Numbered from the stretch's first letter, positions 39,665 to 51,800 are shown. The stretch: DNA of 64,000 nucleotides from Cyanoderma ruficeps (GCA_008694505.1 VZDJ01007747.1:35959978-36023977), one strand, 5' to 3'. Made by a program: numbers and translations. Notes: generated by a model from the letters alone, not told the origin.

Positions 39665-40412
39665 GGTCCTGTTATGAAGTGTTCTTTTGGAAGTCAATTT
39701 AGAGACTCAGCTGACTGTGACCTATTCAGAAGACGCATCCTGCTGATATCGAAACACATGAATTCTTGTTGAGATTTTTTTTTCTCTGACTTCAAGAAAA
39801 GAAGGTTTTTAAGAGCATCTAGTTACTTTAATATTCAGACAGAGGCGTTATGAAATTTTAAAAACAAACCTGTTCTTAGCCTGCAGGTACTACAGGTGCT
39901 TAAATACCTCTAAAATCTGCCCCGTGGCTTCTCAAGTCTAGACATCGCTTCAGTAAAATGAAGATATAACCAGGATTAATTCACTAGTAGAAAGTGTGTG
40001 TGGCAGCTGGGCAGAGTGCTAAGGACAAAAACTAACTTCAAAGAGTCCAAGATATCCAAGAAATGTGAAATTCTCACAGTGTCTTTATAAGACCAAAATC
40101 AAATAACAGGTCTGACATGGTGGAGGTAGTAGAAGAGGTTTTTTCACATATAGTCTTAAGAAACAACCCCCTTAATGGCAGAACTCTGGGGTCCTTCTTT
40201 TCAGAAAGCAGACTGACAGCATTTGTAGGTTAAATGAAATGAATTAGCGAACAAGTAATTATATTTGCATGTAACTTCGTTAAGATAATATCCTGTCCAT
40301 CTTAGACCTGTCATATTAGACATATTTAATCCTTGTGACGCATGGAGTGTTATATTGTGTTTGACACCTTCTAAAGGAAGAAGGACGAGAGCCTGTAATT
40401 GGAATGCTGCCA
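39665..40412. other. Unique non-coding DNA
   Basis: Nothing recognisable between the assembly gap and the SINE relic. Confidence 0.6.
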
Positions 40413-40590
40413 TTGGATAATAATGATAAGCGCTTCTCATCTTCAAAGGGCTTTCAGCCTCTCTACCTAATCCACATACCCACTGAGTTAGGAAGGGAAG
40501 GTTGATCCCTGTTTTACAGATGGGGAAGCTAAGATGGAAGGAGTCAGTGCATTAGAACTTGAAGTGCCTAGGTGCTAGTCATCCTGTGTA
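40413..40590 (+). mobile_element. Ancient MIR/CORE-SINE-like or L2-tail relic, plus strand
   Basis: Blocks in order are GGATAATAATGATAAGCGCT, TTCTCATCTTCAAAGGGCTT, then CCCTGTTTTACAGATGGGGA followed by AGCTAAGATGGAAGGAGTCA. The CATTTTACAGATGRGGAAACTGAGG-type core is diagnostic of the old amniote MIR/L2-related repeats, and the CGCTT-TCATC and CAAAG blocks upstream fit the form seen in reptiles. It is heavily diverged, so the boundaries are approximate and the exact family is uncertain. Confidence 0.7.
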
Positions 40591-41983
40591 AAATAAAAAT
40601 TAATTTTATTTGTGAACTCAAATGAAGTAAATGTGTTGCTAAAATTTGGATTACATGGCTGACACTGATCATTGTGATATTTGACCTTTCAAATATAAAG
40701 TTGGTCTCATGCTATACCAATGTAACAAGTATTCTCTTGAATCATATTACTGTTGAGTTCAGGAATCTTTACAAAATGTGCAGAGTTTCTGAATGTTTGC
40801 ACTTGAAAGTGAAGATCTGATCCTGAAAGCCTTCTGGATATAAAATCTGTCCTGTGTTTCTGGAACTTCAGAATCTGAAAATTGTAAGAATATCACCCAT
40901 TGCACCACCAAATCTCTCACTAGAGTGGGGAGCTTCCTGAGCAATTTTAGTTGTTGGAGTGACATTTTAACACAATTTGAGTTCATTGGTCATTCAAATG
41001 ATAAAACTAACTCAGTTGCTGAAGTGGAATCATCGTCTCCCAAAAATGATTGCTTTTGGTGTTAAACCACTCGTGGTTTAAAAGCAACATTTTCTTTTTA
41101 AGTCTTGAACTTACATGTAGAGTTACTTATGGTATCTTAAACTGAAAAATGTTTTAAATTAATTTTGCCTACTACTGTTCATGATTTGTATTAGAATTTT
41201 TTAATATAGAAAGAGGTGGGTCAGTATGCCTCATACTATTTGCCTGTGGCACGTTCTGTTGTCCGAACCACTAGTGAGTATGAAATAAACATTAGAAATA
41301 TTTACAGAAAATTTTCCATGAAAAAATAAATACTAAACTAGTTTCTCCCCATTTTCAATTTAGTAAAAATTCTCTAATATTATTGTACAGTTGAGTCATA
41401 AACAAACATACTATTGTCCCTTATTGGAACCCAGTGGATGAACTTTATGCAGCTGGTGAACATACATGGGAATATTTTGACTGATGACATTAGTAATTAC
41501 TATCTGTCTGGAGAATGCTTCATATATACAAAAACTAAAAGCAAAATATGGAACATTTAAAAACCTCATTAATAAAACCCGAAATACTGCCTTTCCATTT
41601 TTCTTGTCATCTGCCCTCTTCATGCAACCATCTCTTTTATTTTCTTTACCTTATTTCTGCAGAAATTCCTATGTGCACTTGTTAGCTCCCAAATAAAAGA
41701 AAACATTTTAGCCTTTACGTGAGTTCTGTCAGCTGAAATGACAACACTGTTAAAAATCAATGTGTAAAAAGCTGGATCATTACTGAGGTTTCCCCTTGAA
41801 CACTTCATAGGCACAGAAAACTCAGGAAAACAGCCTGAGTACACTGCATCGTGATTGATTTCAAGTACATCTGATGGAGTATAATTGTCTACCCATTCAT
41901 TTCTCTTCATTCTCCTCTCTACATGCTTCCTCTTTTGGGATCAGATAATCAGTAGCAATAATTAAAAATATTAAGAATAGTAA

Positions 41984-42056
41984 AATAAAATAAAAAACCC
42001 AAACCAGCACACAAAACCAAAAAACCACCAACTCCAATCCTCCCCCCCCCCCCCCN
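41984..42056. repeat. A/C-rich low-complexity tract ending in C14 and an ambiguous base
   Basis: Between 41984 and 42055 the plus strand is almost free of G, with AAACC-like units, and ends in 14 C (42042-42055). Position 42056 is N. The ambiguous call at the end of the C run probably reflects sequencing slippage. Confidence 0.92.
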
Positions 42057-42373
42057 CAATCCCTATAGAAACGATTGCCCATAAGGTTTGGCTGCAAAAC
42101 TAAATAGCAGATAGCAGTGGCTTCTTATTTAATTTATTAATTCCTGTATTCCACTATAATATCATCAGAATCTTTGGGAAAGCCCCAACTTCACTTTAGG
42201 TTAATAAAAATTCACACTTGGGTTTATATTAATGGTTACACTGTTAATGGCATCGAGACTAAATTTTCAAGCGTGTCAACATCACCATGAACACCTTCTC
42301 CCTCTTAATTTCTTTTATAATGCGGTAAGAGAATCAGTACTTTGAGGGATTAGGATCTTAACATTTCTGAGTA

Positions 42374-42393
42374 TTTGTTTGTTTGTTTGTTTG
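42374..42393. repeat. (TTTG)5 microsatellite
   Basis: Five perfect TTTG units. Confidence 0.93.
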
Positions 42394-45300
42394 CCTGTGT
42401 TTTTTTTCCTTAATTTTTTCATTCATGAAAACATTTTTGGCACTCAAAATGGAATCTCCAATTCAAGTTCAGAATGAATGACTCTTAACTGGCCTATTTG
42501 AACAGAGCATTAATTGTGGAATATGATACCTGATACCTACTCAGTATAAACTGGATTACTGAATTTATATTAATAAACTTCTTCAATAGGAGTCCAAATT
42601 AAAAGAAATGGAGATTTTTCTCATATTCTTAACCTTTTAAATTTATATCCTCACAAATTCTACTGGAAACTCTTAATATATTGAAAAGAAATTGTTCTTT
42701 TATGATTACCTACCATGCACCATAAGTCTGTTTAAAAAAAATCACACCCTGCTTAAAATTCTTCTAGAAATTATTTACAGATTGGTATTCCTGCTTTCAG
42801 GCACAATCAAATATCTTAAGGCAAAGTATTTTTTTTCTAAATAATACTGTCACCTTACTTATGTATAGGCATAACATACCTGAAAATTGCTGTTACTGCA
42901 CTGAAAGGACCTGTTGTCATGAATGCAGGTGGTTTTGGTTCTTCATATACTCCTTGCTTTCACACCATTGAGGATATTGTGTGAGCATTGTGATTTCTTG
43001 ATGTTCTTTGCTCTAATGTTGTATGTTGCTTTTGAGTTCTGTTTAGTTCTAAATTGCTCTGTCAAATAATGCCTTTGTTGGTACATTCTTGGGTTCTATA
43101 GTTGCAACTTGTATGCAACTTTTAAGTATGAAGTGCTTTATTTTTTTTTTCCTGCCAGACCCATAAACTCAATTTTGAATGGTGAGAATTAAGTTATGGG
43201 CCCTCTACTTCTGTGTGTGTGCTTAAATCTATTTCCAGTAAGAGATAAGCTGCTTCTGGCAGAAGGTTCATCAGTTTTCATCAGAAAAGAAAAATCTACT
43301 TTTTCTAGATTTATGCCTTCAGTGACCCCACTCACTGAAGGTGATGGAACTATGCTGTGAGAACAAGGTTATGAGGAATGAAACCAGCAATATTTTGCTT
43401 GGTTCAGGTATCTTGCAAGGAGGCAAATGCTCTGGAAAAGAAGGTGTCATTCTATTTTGAAGCCTTTCAGAACAGAGCAATACCTTCAAGTATCTGAAGA
43501 GTCATGTCTGCTGTCATTTTTGTAGGGAGATCATTATACATTTTCTAGGATTCAAATGGTTTCTCCTTTTTGCTCTAAAGTTTGGGTGCACCTAAATCCT
43601 TCCCTTCTTTCCTTTTTACTTTTCACCTGGTTAGTTGTGAACTACGTTGATGTTTCCTTCTCTTCTCTGCAGCTCAGAGGTTTTGCTTCCTTTGTAATTT
43701 CATTGTAGATGAGCTCCTCCAGCACTGAGGACGTTTTGTTCCTCTCTGTGAGAGGTCTCCAGTTTAAAACATCTTTCAAATAATACAATGCATAGAAGTG
43801 CTGGTTGGGCAAGCAGAACTGTGTTAATACAGCCTTTTAAGAAGTGGTTTAAATGTTCACAGCTGTGTTAATATGTTGATACAGGTAAATTTGATCAGTA
43901 AAATATTGGCAAATATTTTCTAGTTCTGTATTACACAAACTTTTCTACATTCTCTTCCTATTTTGTCTGTGACTTTAGGGAGTGCTATTTGCTTTTGCCA
44001 TTTTGAACGGATTCTTTTATCTGTTTACAAAAAGCATAAGATAATTATGGTAGAGAAGGCCCTATCCACACTGAGACCTTCCCACTGAAGTTTTAGAGAA
44101 AAGAGCAGTGAAATGTTTTCTGATGATAATTATAATTGCATTAATTAATTACTTAATTCTATCAATTTTAGAATACAAGCTGACACTGTGCATCTTTTCA
44201 TTGTCTGAAGATGTGCTTTCATTAATTAAGCAAGACAGCATAAGGCATAACTCTTCTCCAGTTTAAAATAAAGGAAAACATTTGAGTCTACTCAAAAATG
44301 TGTAGATTGTGTGAGTTTGAGATCTACCTTCTTCTTGTATTCTTTTGTTTCTTATATTTCAGGGAAGTTCAGATGTATTGATATAGTCCATGAAATGTGT
44401 TCAGCAAGGAAAATCTGTGGAATTTGACTCTGAGTACAAGATAAAATTCCACACACAATTCTAGTCCTGTATTTTATGAGAGAGATTCTGGCCTATTTTT
44501 TATTTTACTTTGTTTTATTCATTATTACTAAAATATAGATGATTAAATCACCTTGCTTTAGCTTATTCAAACAAAACAAAGCAAAAACCTCACCGTATGT
44601 CAGAAATAAACCTGGCATTGGAGAAGAGACTTTGAGGTGTGCTTCACAAAGTCAAAATTTTGGGCCATGATAAATCCCTTTAGTTAAATATCCATAATCA
44701 AACAGCCAGTTGAATTCTGAGAGAAAGATTCCTATAACGAATATAACAGCTGATGCTGCACTGTGTGACTAATTCACAGGTTTGTTCCAATTGCATATTA
44801 AATCACAGGAACACACACTTCTGATTTCATCTGTTTCCTAGCACAAAATTACACACCGTTCCTCATTAATAATATTATTTTAAAAATAGTACAAGGATGA
44901 AGACAAAGCCTGGACTATCTCTAATAATGATATCCTGGAGCATTAGGGAATTCTACAAATTTCTGATCTTGATGTGAAAATAGTGAGCAAATAAAAAATG
45001 TCTGTGTACCAGGAAGGCAGTGAAGTCTTCCTGAATACTCTCATGTACTTTTTTTTGTCTTGGTGGATTTGGATCTATACCACTGCGGTTTAACTCTTGT
45101 CCAACATAATATATTAGTTTCTAATTACACTGCTCTTCAAACCAGTATAATTCTCCAGGCTGTTTTTAGAGGTGATGGTTTAAGATATTAACACAGATTA
45201 TGAATCACGATAGCTAGTTGTTACTGAAAATACAGAAGCTATGCTGTTCATAGGGAGGGAAGACTACCTTGTACCAATGAAATTTGAGAGGCTTATTTCT

Positions 45301-47900
45301 TTATCTTCCACAGATTTCCTGTGCTGTTATGGGCAAGTCTTTTAGCCTCATGAAAGGACTTGGGTCCTAGTATTTACTTCTTGTGCTGCTTATTTTTCCT
45401 CTCACTTTCATTTTTTTTTTTTCTTTTTGAGTCGTAAATACCTAAATACTTACTGCCCTTTATATATGGGCAGTAGAAGTATTAGAAAGTATCTCTGTTC
45501 CAATCTTTTTAATGGTCTGATCAGTAGAAGACCTTCTATCAAAGCAAGAGGTGTATGTTTCACTGTAGGACCAGAATCTACTGGATAAGTGTTTCCTCCT
45601 TTGTATTAATATATAGAATTGTGAGTAACTGAGAGTTGTGAATGACAGTAAAAACCTGGGAATAATGAATGCAAGTACATGCATAACTGAATTCTGAATT
45701 AACTCCTTTGCCAGGAAGCTTTGCATTTTCCTTGTTGCTTTCAGTTATTTAAATTTTCCAAATAAAACTTGTTCAGTGCAACTTCTAGTGAAAAGAGGAA
45801 ATGGTTTGAGCAAAAGTCTGTGCCGTTGGGATAAAGTGCTCTCCTCAGAGTTCTTGAAAAAATGGTTTTGGGAAATCTACCTTTTGATAGAGGCAAAAAG
45901 AAACCATAGAGGGGCCATAGCAACAATGATAATATCGGAAGCAAACAGAAAGACATTTTTGGAAAGCAATGCAGGAGGACTGAAGAGGAAGATACTGGGG
46001 CAGCCTGTCAGAAGAATCATTCTCTTGCTGCCATTATGATTGTATGTACTAGTCAGAGAGGTGAAAGACTAAAACTGAGTCACCTGTAAGGAAGACAAAA
46101 AGGTGCAAATCTCTCTGGCAGAGACATCATAGCTGATATTTCTAAATTGATGCTTTCAGCTGTGAATACTGCAGAGCTGTCAGGGCAATTGGCTAGGCTG
46201 GGACTAGCAAGCCAGATCTTTGTAGGAGAAATATGTGTGGTTCTTATACTTGGGCAACTGCTACTAAGAAAAATACCTTCAAAAAAGAAGTATCCCTGCT
46301 ACAAAGCTGCTATGCTTGTCACTAGTTTTAAAGACTGCTCAAAACTCTTGGATTTTCTCTTCAGTTCCTTTTTCAGTGATTGTTTTTCCTTCTCTGTACC
46401 AAGGTTGTTTACATTGCATTGCTGTGTCTGGCTTGTAGGCTATTTAGTCTCTATAAAGGACCTGTAGCACAAAAAAGGTCTAATAATGTGAGATGCTCAG
46501 TTCTTGTTAGTGCAGCTGCCAGTGGCACTAAGGGAATTCTGCATGGGTAGCTGTAGGTGTGAATTGAAAAAAATGGGGAGGTGTTGAAGAAATCGAAGGT
46601 GTTGTGAATGTGAATGGAAAAATTGGATTGTTGAACATTTCTTGTCCTGCAGCAAAAAACAATTATTGATGAAAGTTTTACTCTGCAAAAAATCTGTTTT
46701 GAGCTTTGTGCATACGAGTGTTTCCATTTGGCATGCAGATTTAAACGATGCAGTCTCTTTTAGAAAGTACCCACTGATGATAATGGCACTAACCTGGAAT
46801 TTGTTTCTATTTCTTGTGAGTTTGGCAGAACTGGCTAGAAAAGCACTGAGCATCCTTTGCTATTCTCACAATGAAGAGGGCTGATCCTTCACACTGTGCT
46901 TTGGGTTCCTCTGACTCTGCCAAATAGATTATCTGTTGCTTTTTCAGGAAGAAGTTACAATAATTGTATTGATTGTCTTTCATTTGACTCTTGACTGAGA
47001 GGAATAAAAAGCTTCACGATCATTGATTTAGTTTGCACTCAAGTATGTTACTTTTGTTTTCACTTCCCATAGGACCTAATCCCAAGGCCATTTATGCAGT
47101 TGTGTGAGGCTTTAATGCAGTAGAGGTAATGCAGCCTGGCCATGCAGAAGCCTGAATCAGCAGACATCCTGTGTGCCTATCTCCTTGTTCAGGCATTTAT
47201 AAGAAAATCATCTCAAAATATACCTAAAATAGATTAAGAGAAGTTGAAACAAATGGATTTGTTTATTCTTTTTATGAACTAGTCTTTTGTCTTATGCACC
47301 CAAATGGCTTCTAGGTGGATCTTAGTTGTATCTACCCCTGTCAGTACCAGAGGGTCAGGAACTCAGGGCTAGAGATTTTCAAGTGCCAAGCCTACCCTGA
47401 TCTTATTGCTCCTAAAATGCTGTATCTATCATAGTAGAAATGGTCAGTGCACTGTGCTTTGGAATATGCACTAGCAGAACTTGGGCAATGTTATCACAGT
47501 CAGCACTTAAATTTTAGTGTTTAAATATTATTTTCTTCTCCTTACACCCTATTCTGCATCCTTAGATAAAGCAGATCTTAGACAATACTGATCCCAATAA
47601 TTCTGTACGAAAGGCTGTTGAACTCCATGTGAGCTAGAAAGGTGATGCCCAGTTCAGAGGCTGGAATTAGGAATAATTTTTTAGTCTCTTAGTGCTTCAG
47701 TGTTTGTGCAAAATTGTCTCATGTAAATGACTTGAATTTTATGCTTAATACTGATTTCTCCAATTCTTCTACTTGAAAAAACAATTAAATAAACCTATAA
47801 ATATAAGCAATTGTTGCTTGCCGAGGCTGGGCGTGTTCCACTTCAGGGACAGAAAGAGAGCCGGCACAGAAGCATCGTGAGGGAACAAACTCTTCTCTAC

Positions 47901-47906
47901 TTTATT
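47901..47906 (-). terminator. Poly(A) signal AATAAA in the ERVK-like LTR
   Basis: The plus-strand TTTATT is AATAAA on the minus strand, about 15 bases downstream of the TATA box in that orientation. Such a short TATA-to-AATAAA distance is normal in compact retroviral LTRs. Confidence 0.75.
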
Positions 47907-47920
47907 TACAAATCTAACTC

Positions 47921-47928
47921 CTTTATAC
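47921..47928 (-). promoter_or_regulatory. TATA box in the ERVK-like LTR
   Basis: The minus strand reads GTATAAAG, a good TATA element, with U3 occupying the roughly 190 bp to its right in plus coordinates. Transcription would run leftwards. Confidence 0.7.
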
Positions 47929-48199
47929 ATTTGTACAGAGGTCAAGAGGTTGGCTACAGAGGTCACCACCTCTCAACCTGGATGGTGGACATCACCATTG
48001 ATCATTTCTTCTCTCAGAGGAGAAGTATGCAAACATTCTAAGAATAGATATTGTTTTCATGGAGCTGCATGAGAAAGTTCTACAGAAAGACAAAAAGACA
48101 GAAAGCTCAGGGCAACATGCAATTTTTGGTTGGGCAGAAATAGGCACAAAACACTGTAAAGCAAGTAGTACAAGATAAGCACAGAAATATGCCATTAAA

Positions 48200-48231
48200 T
48201 ATAAGTGAAACTTACCTCATGGATTAGGTTC
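48200..48231 (-). mobile_element. Left part of a MIR-like SINE interrupted by an LTR
   Basis: The words GGATTAGGTTC just left of the LTR at 48232 line up with the GGGTTC region of an antisense MIR. The rest of the SINE resumes at 48699 after the LTR and one copy of the target duplication GGTTC. On its own this piece would not be recognisable. The call depends on the join with 48699-48835. Confidence 0.45.
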
Positions 48232-48698
48232 TGTTGAACTTAAAGACTTTGTGAGGACAAGACCTCAGGTAGAATCAACACAAGTTCTTTATCTGGCATC
48301 TTATGCACTGTGCCTATATAGGTAGTGCCAGTAGGTGCATTACTAAAATCACACTATCCTGTAATGATGCAGGTTTGTCTTAGACCTCTTGGACACCTTT
48401 CTTCCATCACTTTCAAATATTTTCACAGCAGTTACATTGGTGCTATGTCCCTCTGCCACCTCATTTCTTGATGTTGCAAGTAAGGTATCTTAAACAATAG
48501 GAAATCCTTTGAGGGGAAAGGTGTGTGTGTTTAAAAGAGTTTCAGTATATTAATTCAGCTTCCACTCCAATCTGAAATACTGCCTTATGCACATCAGAAT
48601 TTTAGGAAGGCAATTAAATATATTTAAGTCTAAGTGAGGTGTGGTCACATGAACAAAGTTTTTTCTCATAGGATGGTTGGTACCTAATAACAGAATCA
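48232..48698 (-). mobile_element. Probable solo LTR with 5-bp target duplication, minus strand
   Basis: The element runs TG (48232) to CA (48697-48698), 467 bp, and is bordered by identical GGTTC at 48227-48231 and 48699-48703. On the minus strand it has a U3-like part, a TATA/CArG box CCTATATAGG (48313-48322), a GATAAA poly(A)-like signal (48288-48293) about 20 bases on, and a short U5-like end with CCTGAGGTCTTGTCCTCAC. The five-base duplication is usual for ERVL-type elements. Joining the flanks yields a continuous MIR-like SINE, which independently supports these ends. No viral coding sequence is present. The family is not recognised with certainty. Confidence 0.62.
48313..48322 (-). promoter_or_regulatory. 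TATA/CArG-box motif in the probable LTR
   Basis: CCTATATAGG is a perfect palindrome fitting both a TATA box and the CC(A/T)6GG consensus bound by serum response factor. Its place upstream of the poly(A)-like signal suits a core promoter. Confidence 0.5.
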
Positions 48699-48835
48699 GG
48701 TTCTCTAGTCTTAGTTCTCACTTAGTGGATGGCCTTGGCAAATATTTTGTCTTGTCCTCATTTAAAGATAAGGAGGCAGAGATCCTTTGCACAATGTTTT
48801 GTCATCTCGTGATGAAAAATGCCATTTAATTTCCA
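48699..48835 (-). mobile_element. MIR-like SINE, main part, minus strand
   Basis: Read on the plus strand, TTCTCACTTAGTGGATGGCC, then CTTGGCAAATATTTTG and CCTCATTTAAAGATAAGGAG parallel the antisense MIR order: CACTTACTAGCTG, CCTTGGGCAAGTCACTT, CCTCATCTGTAAAATGAGG. It is clearly diverged, as expected for an element older than the bird lineage. The 5'-most part in this reading lies left of the LTR at 48232. The right end is approximate. Confidence 0.55.
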
Positions 48836-51800
48836 ATTTTTTGTTGGTTTTGTTGTCATGCAAGTGTAGTTGTTAGTATTGTGTTTCCTTGAGAACATTA
48901 AGCCCCCTCCAGCCTGTGCTTTTTTACTACAAAAAAAATGTGTATATCTACCTAATGTCCAGGAACTTCCTGGTATTTTGGAAAGATTGGAGGATAGCAT
49001 GTTCTCTGTTTTACAGATTTAACCATGAGAAATCTGTAAGGATCAAGATTCTTCTTGGATAATATACATCTTGCTCAGTGGTCCAGGTTCCTGTCTCCCA
49101 GCAGCTTTAATCACTAGACAACTTTGCTACTCTTTGTAAGAAAGAGGGAGAGGAAAAAGCCCATCTGCTGCTTGTGGTTGCTAGGGAGTCACATGCTGCC
49201 CTCAGGTTAGACTGGGCCGCTTTCTCTCACATTTGTCTTGGTGTGGGCCACTGCTCTGTACCGAGCTGAAGTTAATTTAGCTCTTGGCTTGTAACTCTCC
49301 TGCCCAGTAGCATGGCAGCTGGACAATTCAAGGTGGGCTGCATGAATTTAAACATATAAACTCTTAATACGCACGTGCAGAAAGGGAGAGGAGAATTAGA
49401 TTTTGTAAAGTGTTGCTCATCTACTTGTTGTCTGAGGTATGCAGCATGGATGAGGAAGAAAACTGCTTTTACTGAAGAATACTCTCACCCCAGACACTGG
49501 TAGAATACTGAGGTTTATAGAAATCTGTTCATTATGGCTCTGTAGGGAATTTCCAAATGTATTAGCATTTTTAGGTCCTCTTATCAGCACTTCAAAGATA
49601 AAGTGGCGTGAGATGAACGCTTCTCCCTTTGTGTGCCGGGTTTTACATACACTGTGCACCCAAAATAGGTAAAAAAATCTAAAAGGGATTTATAAGCAGA
49701 TGTTAAAAAATGCAGTGAATGATTTTTCGGATGGTTTTTAATTATGGTTTGTCAGATGGTTTCTCATAGGAGCATAATCACAAGGCACATATTCACTGAT
49801 GTTTTATTTAAAGAAAAAAGAAAAGAAGGAAAGGCAGGTTGGGTAGTGTTTTTGTGAGGTACTGCTGTTGGGGGCTCTGTGTGTCTCCATAATGTTTATC
49901 TCCCTGCTCACTGTCGTCATGGAAGCTCAGAGCCAACTGGAAGATCCTGCTCTGCACGGGACTGGATTACTGACCCTAACACATGGAAAATTGAATGTAT
50001 TAAGATGCAGCCGCATTTTCAACCTTAAGGACTTCACAAGGAATTTGAAACAAAAGGCCAGAGACCTCTGAGGAGATTTTCATCCCAGGGGGGAGTCTCA
50101 TTTTAAAAAAAACAAATTAGCATCACCATAGAGAAGCAGCTTCCAATGACCAAAAATTAGAATACAAAATGAAAGATTTTTTCATTCTCCTGGGTGTTGC
50201 TTTCTATCTTTTTTTGCCAGCTGAAGGAGCTCTCTTGTCTTAAATGTAGCTGAGGTGAGCTAAGCTCTGACCTCAATGCAGTCAGTTGCACTCATATTGG
50301 AAGTGGGAAAACTAGTGACATCAGAATGTCTTGCCAATCCATGGGTGAAAGATAAAAGAGACTCATTCTTTTATAGAGGGTTAACAACAGCACTCTCTTT
50401 ATGTATGTGTATATAAACTCAGTAAGGTCCATGAAAGAAGAAATCTACAGGAATTAATCTAGCAGGGACAGATAGGTGGGTATTTTCCCTCCTTTTCCTC
50501 CTTGTGGCAAATACCACAGATGTCTAATAAAAGACAGAATTCTGAAAAGATCTGTGACAGAGAGCTCAGGAGCTGTAAAAGCTTGGCTTGAATGTACTAG
50601 CAAGTGGAAAATGTGGATATCCTTCAGAACCGGGATAGCCGGGAGCCTTGGGAAAAGGCTTAAAGGTTTGTGTTTGGAAGTGCAAAGGATGGAAGTGCCA
50701 GATGTAAGGCATAGGCAATGACCACACGTCTCCTTAACTGCAGTTTGCTGCTCTGCTGCACAGATTTGTGTTGCAACAACTGCTGCTGAGGTGCATGGAG
50801 AGGTCAATGGCAGATATGTGTCTGTGCCTGTGAAATGGAGGGCACAGGACAAGCCTGAGAGGCTTGTTTTGCCATTTTGCCCCCTGGGGCAGTAGCAGGA
50901 TAGCTTCTGCCAAGGAATTCTGTGGGGACTGTGTGCTGAATTAATGCAAATGTGTTTCGCCTACCTTTTCCTATGACAGATGCTGTCCCCTGAGTTGATG
51001 GTATATGTACTGAACTCCTCTAAGGAGCTGTTTTAGCCTTGTCATAACTGGTAGCAGATTTATAAGCTAACAGGCTTATACTGATGAGTATTTTCACCTT
51101 AGGCCTGGCTATCCAAATGTAATAATACTCTGCAGATTTTTCCCTGAAGGGTGCCTGTGTAGCCTGTCACTTTGGAGGATGTGCATTAAGCCTGAAACAA
51201 CACAAAGAATAAGCAGATTTTAATGATAGCTGTTGTCATATGAGATTTTGCAAGTGAAGCATGAATTTTTGGTGCAACCAAACCAAGGCCAGACCCAGCT
51301 GTACTCACTGTTTTTTGATTCTTTGCTGTAGAAAAATACTAAAAATATCTACAGCTATTGGTTTTTATATGCAAAAAGCTTTATAATTATTAAACAAGTA
51401 GTTCTCACGAAGTATACACTGAAAGCAAAATTTGTCAGAAGGCCTCCTCAACTCTCAGATTGTTTCCTAGTTTCTGTCGCCAGTGTTATTCATGCAGTGC
51501 TCTGTGTTGATTTGGTTTTGATGGGATAGTACTGTAGTATAGTAATGAAATAGGCAACTGCATAATTTACTTTAAAATATCATATGCTACAGCATCCTTT
51601 AGTATACTTGTGTATAAGTATATACATGCTATTATATGTGGGCATGTGTGTCTGTACAATTAACCATGCTGACAGCAGTTTCACTACCAAAAGCTGTGCA
51701 TTTGGGCATTTTATAGGAAATAACAGAAATCATTTATTGTAAAAGTGGCAGCAAAATATCCTTTTTTGGCTCGGCACACTGAACACTTAAAGGTCACACC

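Larger units (their letters stand above)
40591..47811. other. Unique non-coding DNA, no gene seen
   Basis: About 7.2 kb without a supported gene. An interrupted hairpin sits at 41051-41086. The stretch 44121-44230 is dense in TAATTA words. A weak resemblance to an old CR1-type LINE around 43480-43750 was not strong enough to annotate. Minus- and plus-strand frames of about 70-118 codons overlap one another around 45740-46880 and have no recognisable features. Confidence 0.65.
47812..48117 (-). mobile_element. Solo LTR of a class II (ERVK-like) endogenous retrovirus, minus strand
   Basis: This is a 306-bp element with inverted ends: TGTTGC at 47812-47817 and GCAACA at 48112-48117. It is flanked by AGCAAT (47806-47811) and TGCAAT (48118-48123), a six-base target duplication with one mismatch. 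Six-base duplications are typical of alpha- and betaretrovirus-like elements. On the minus strand the order is U3, TATA box (47921-47928), AATAAA signal (47901-47906), then a GC-richer R/U5 ending in CA. All parts of a complete LTR are therefore present in the right order, and no internal viral genes remain. It most likely formed by recombination between the two LTRs of a provirus. The exact family is not named because I cannot search. Confidence 0.88.

Noticed and set aside
43480..43750. Weak resemblance to an antisense CR1/L3 LINE (AAGTATCTGAAGAGTCATGT and a CTCCAGCACTGAGG word)
   Set aside because: Only two short words match and the sequence between them does not align.
50454..50852. 132-codon frame on the minus strand
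   Set aside because: No similarity recognised. A plus-strand frame overlaps it, as expected for chance open stretches.
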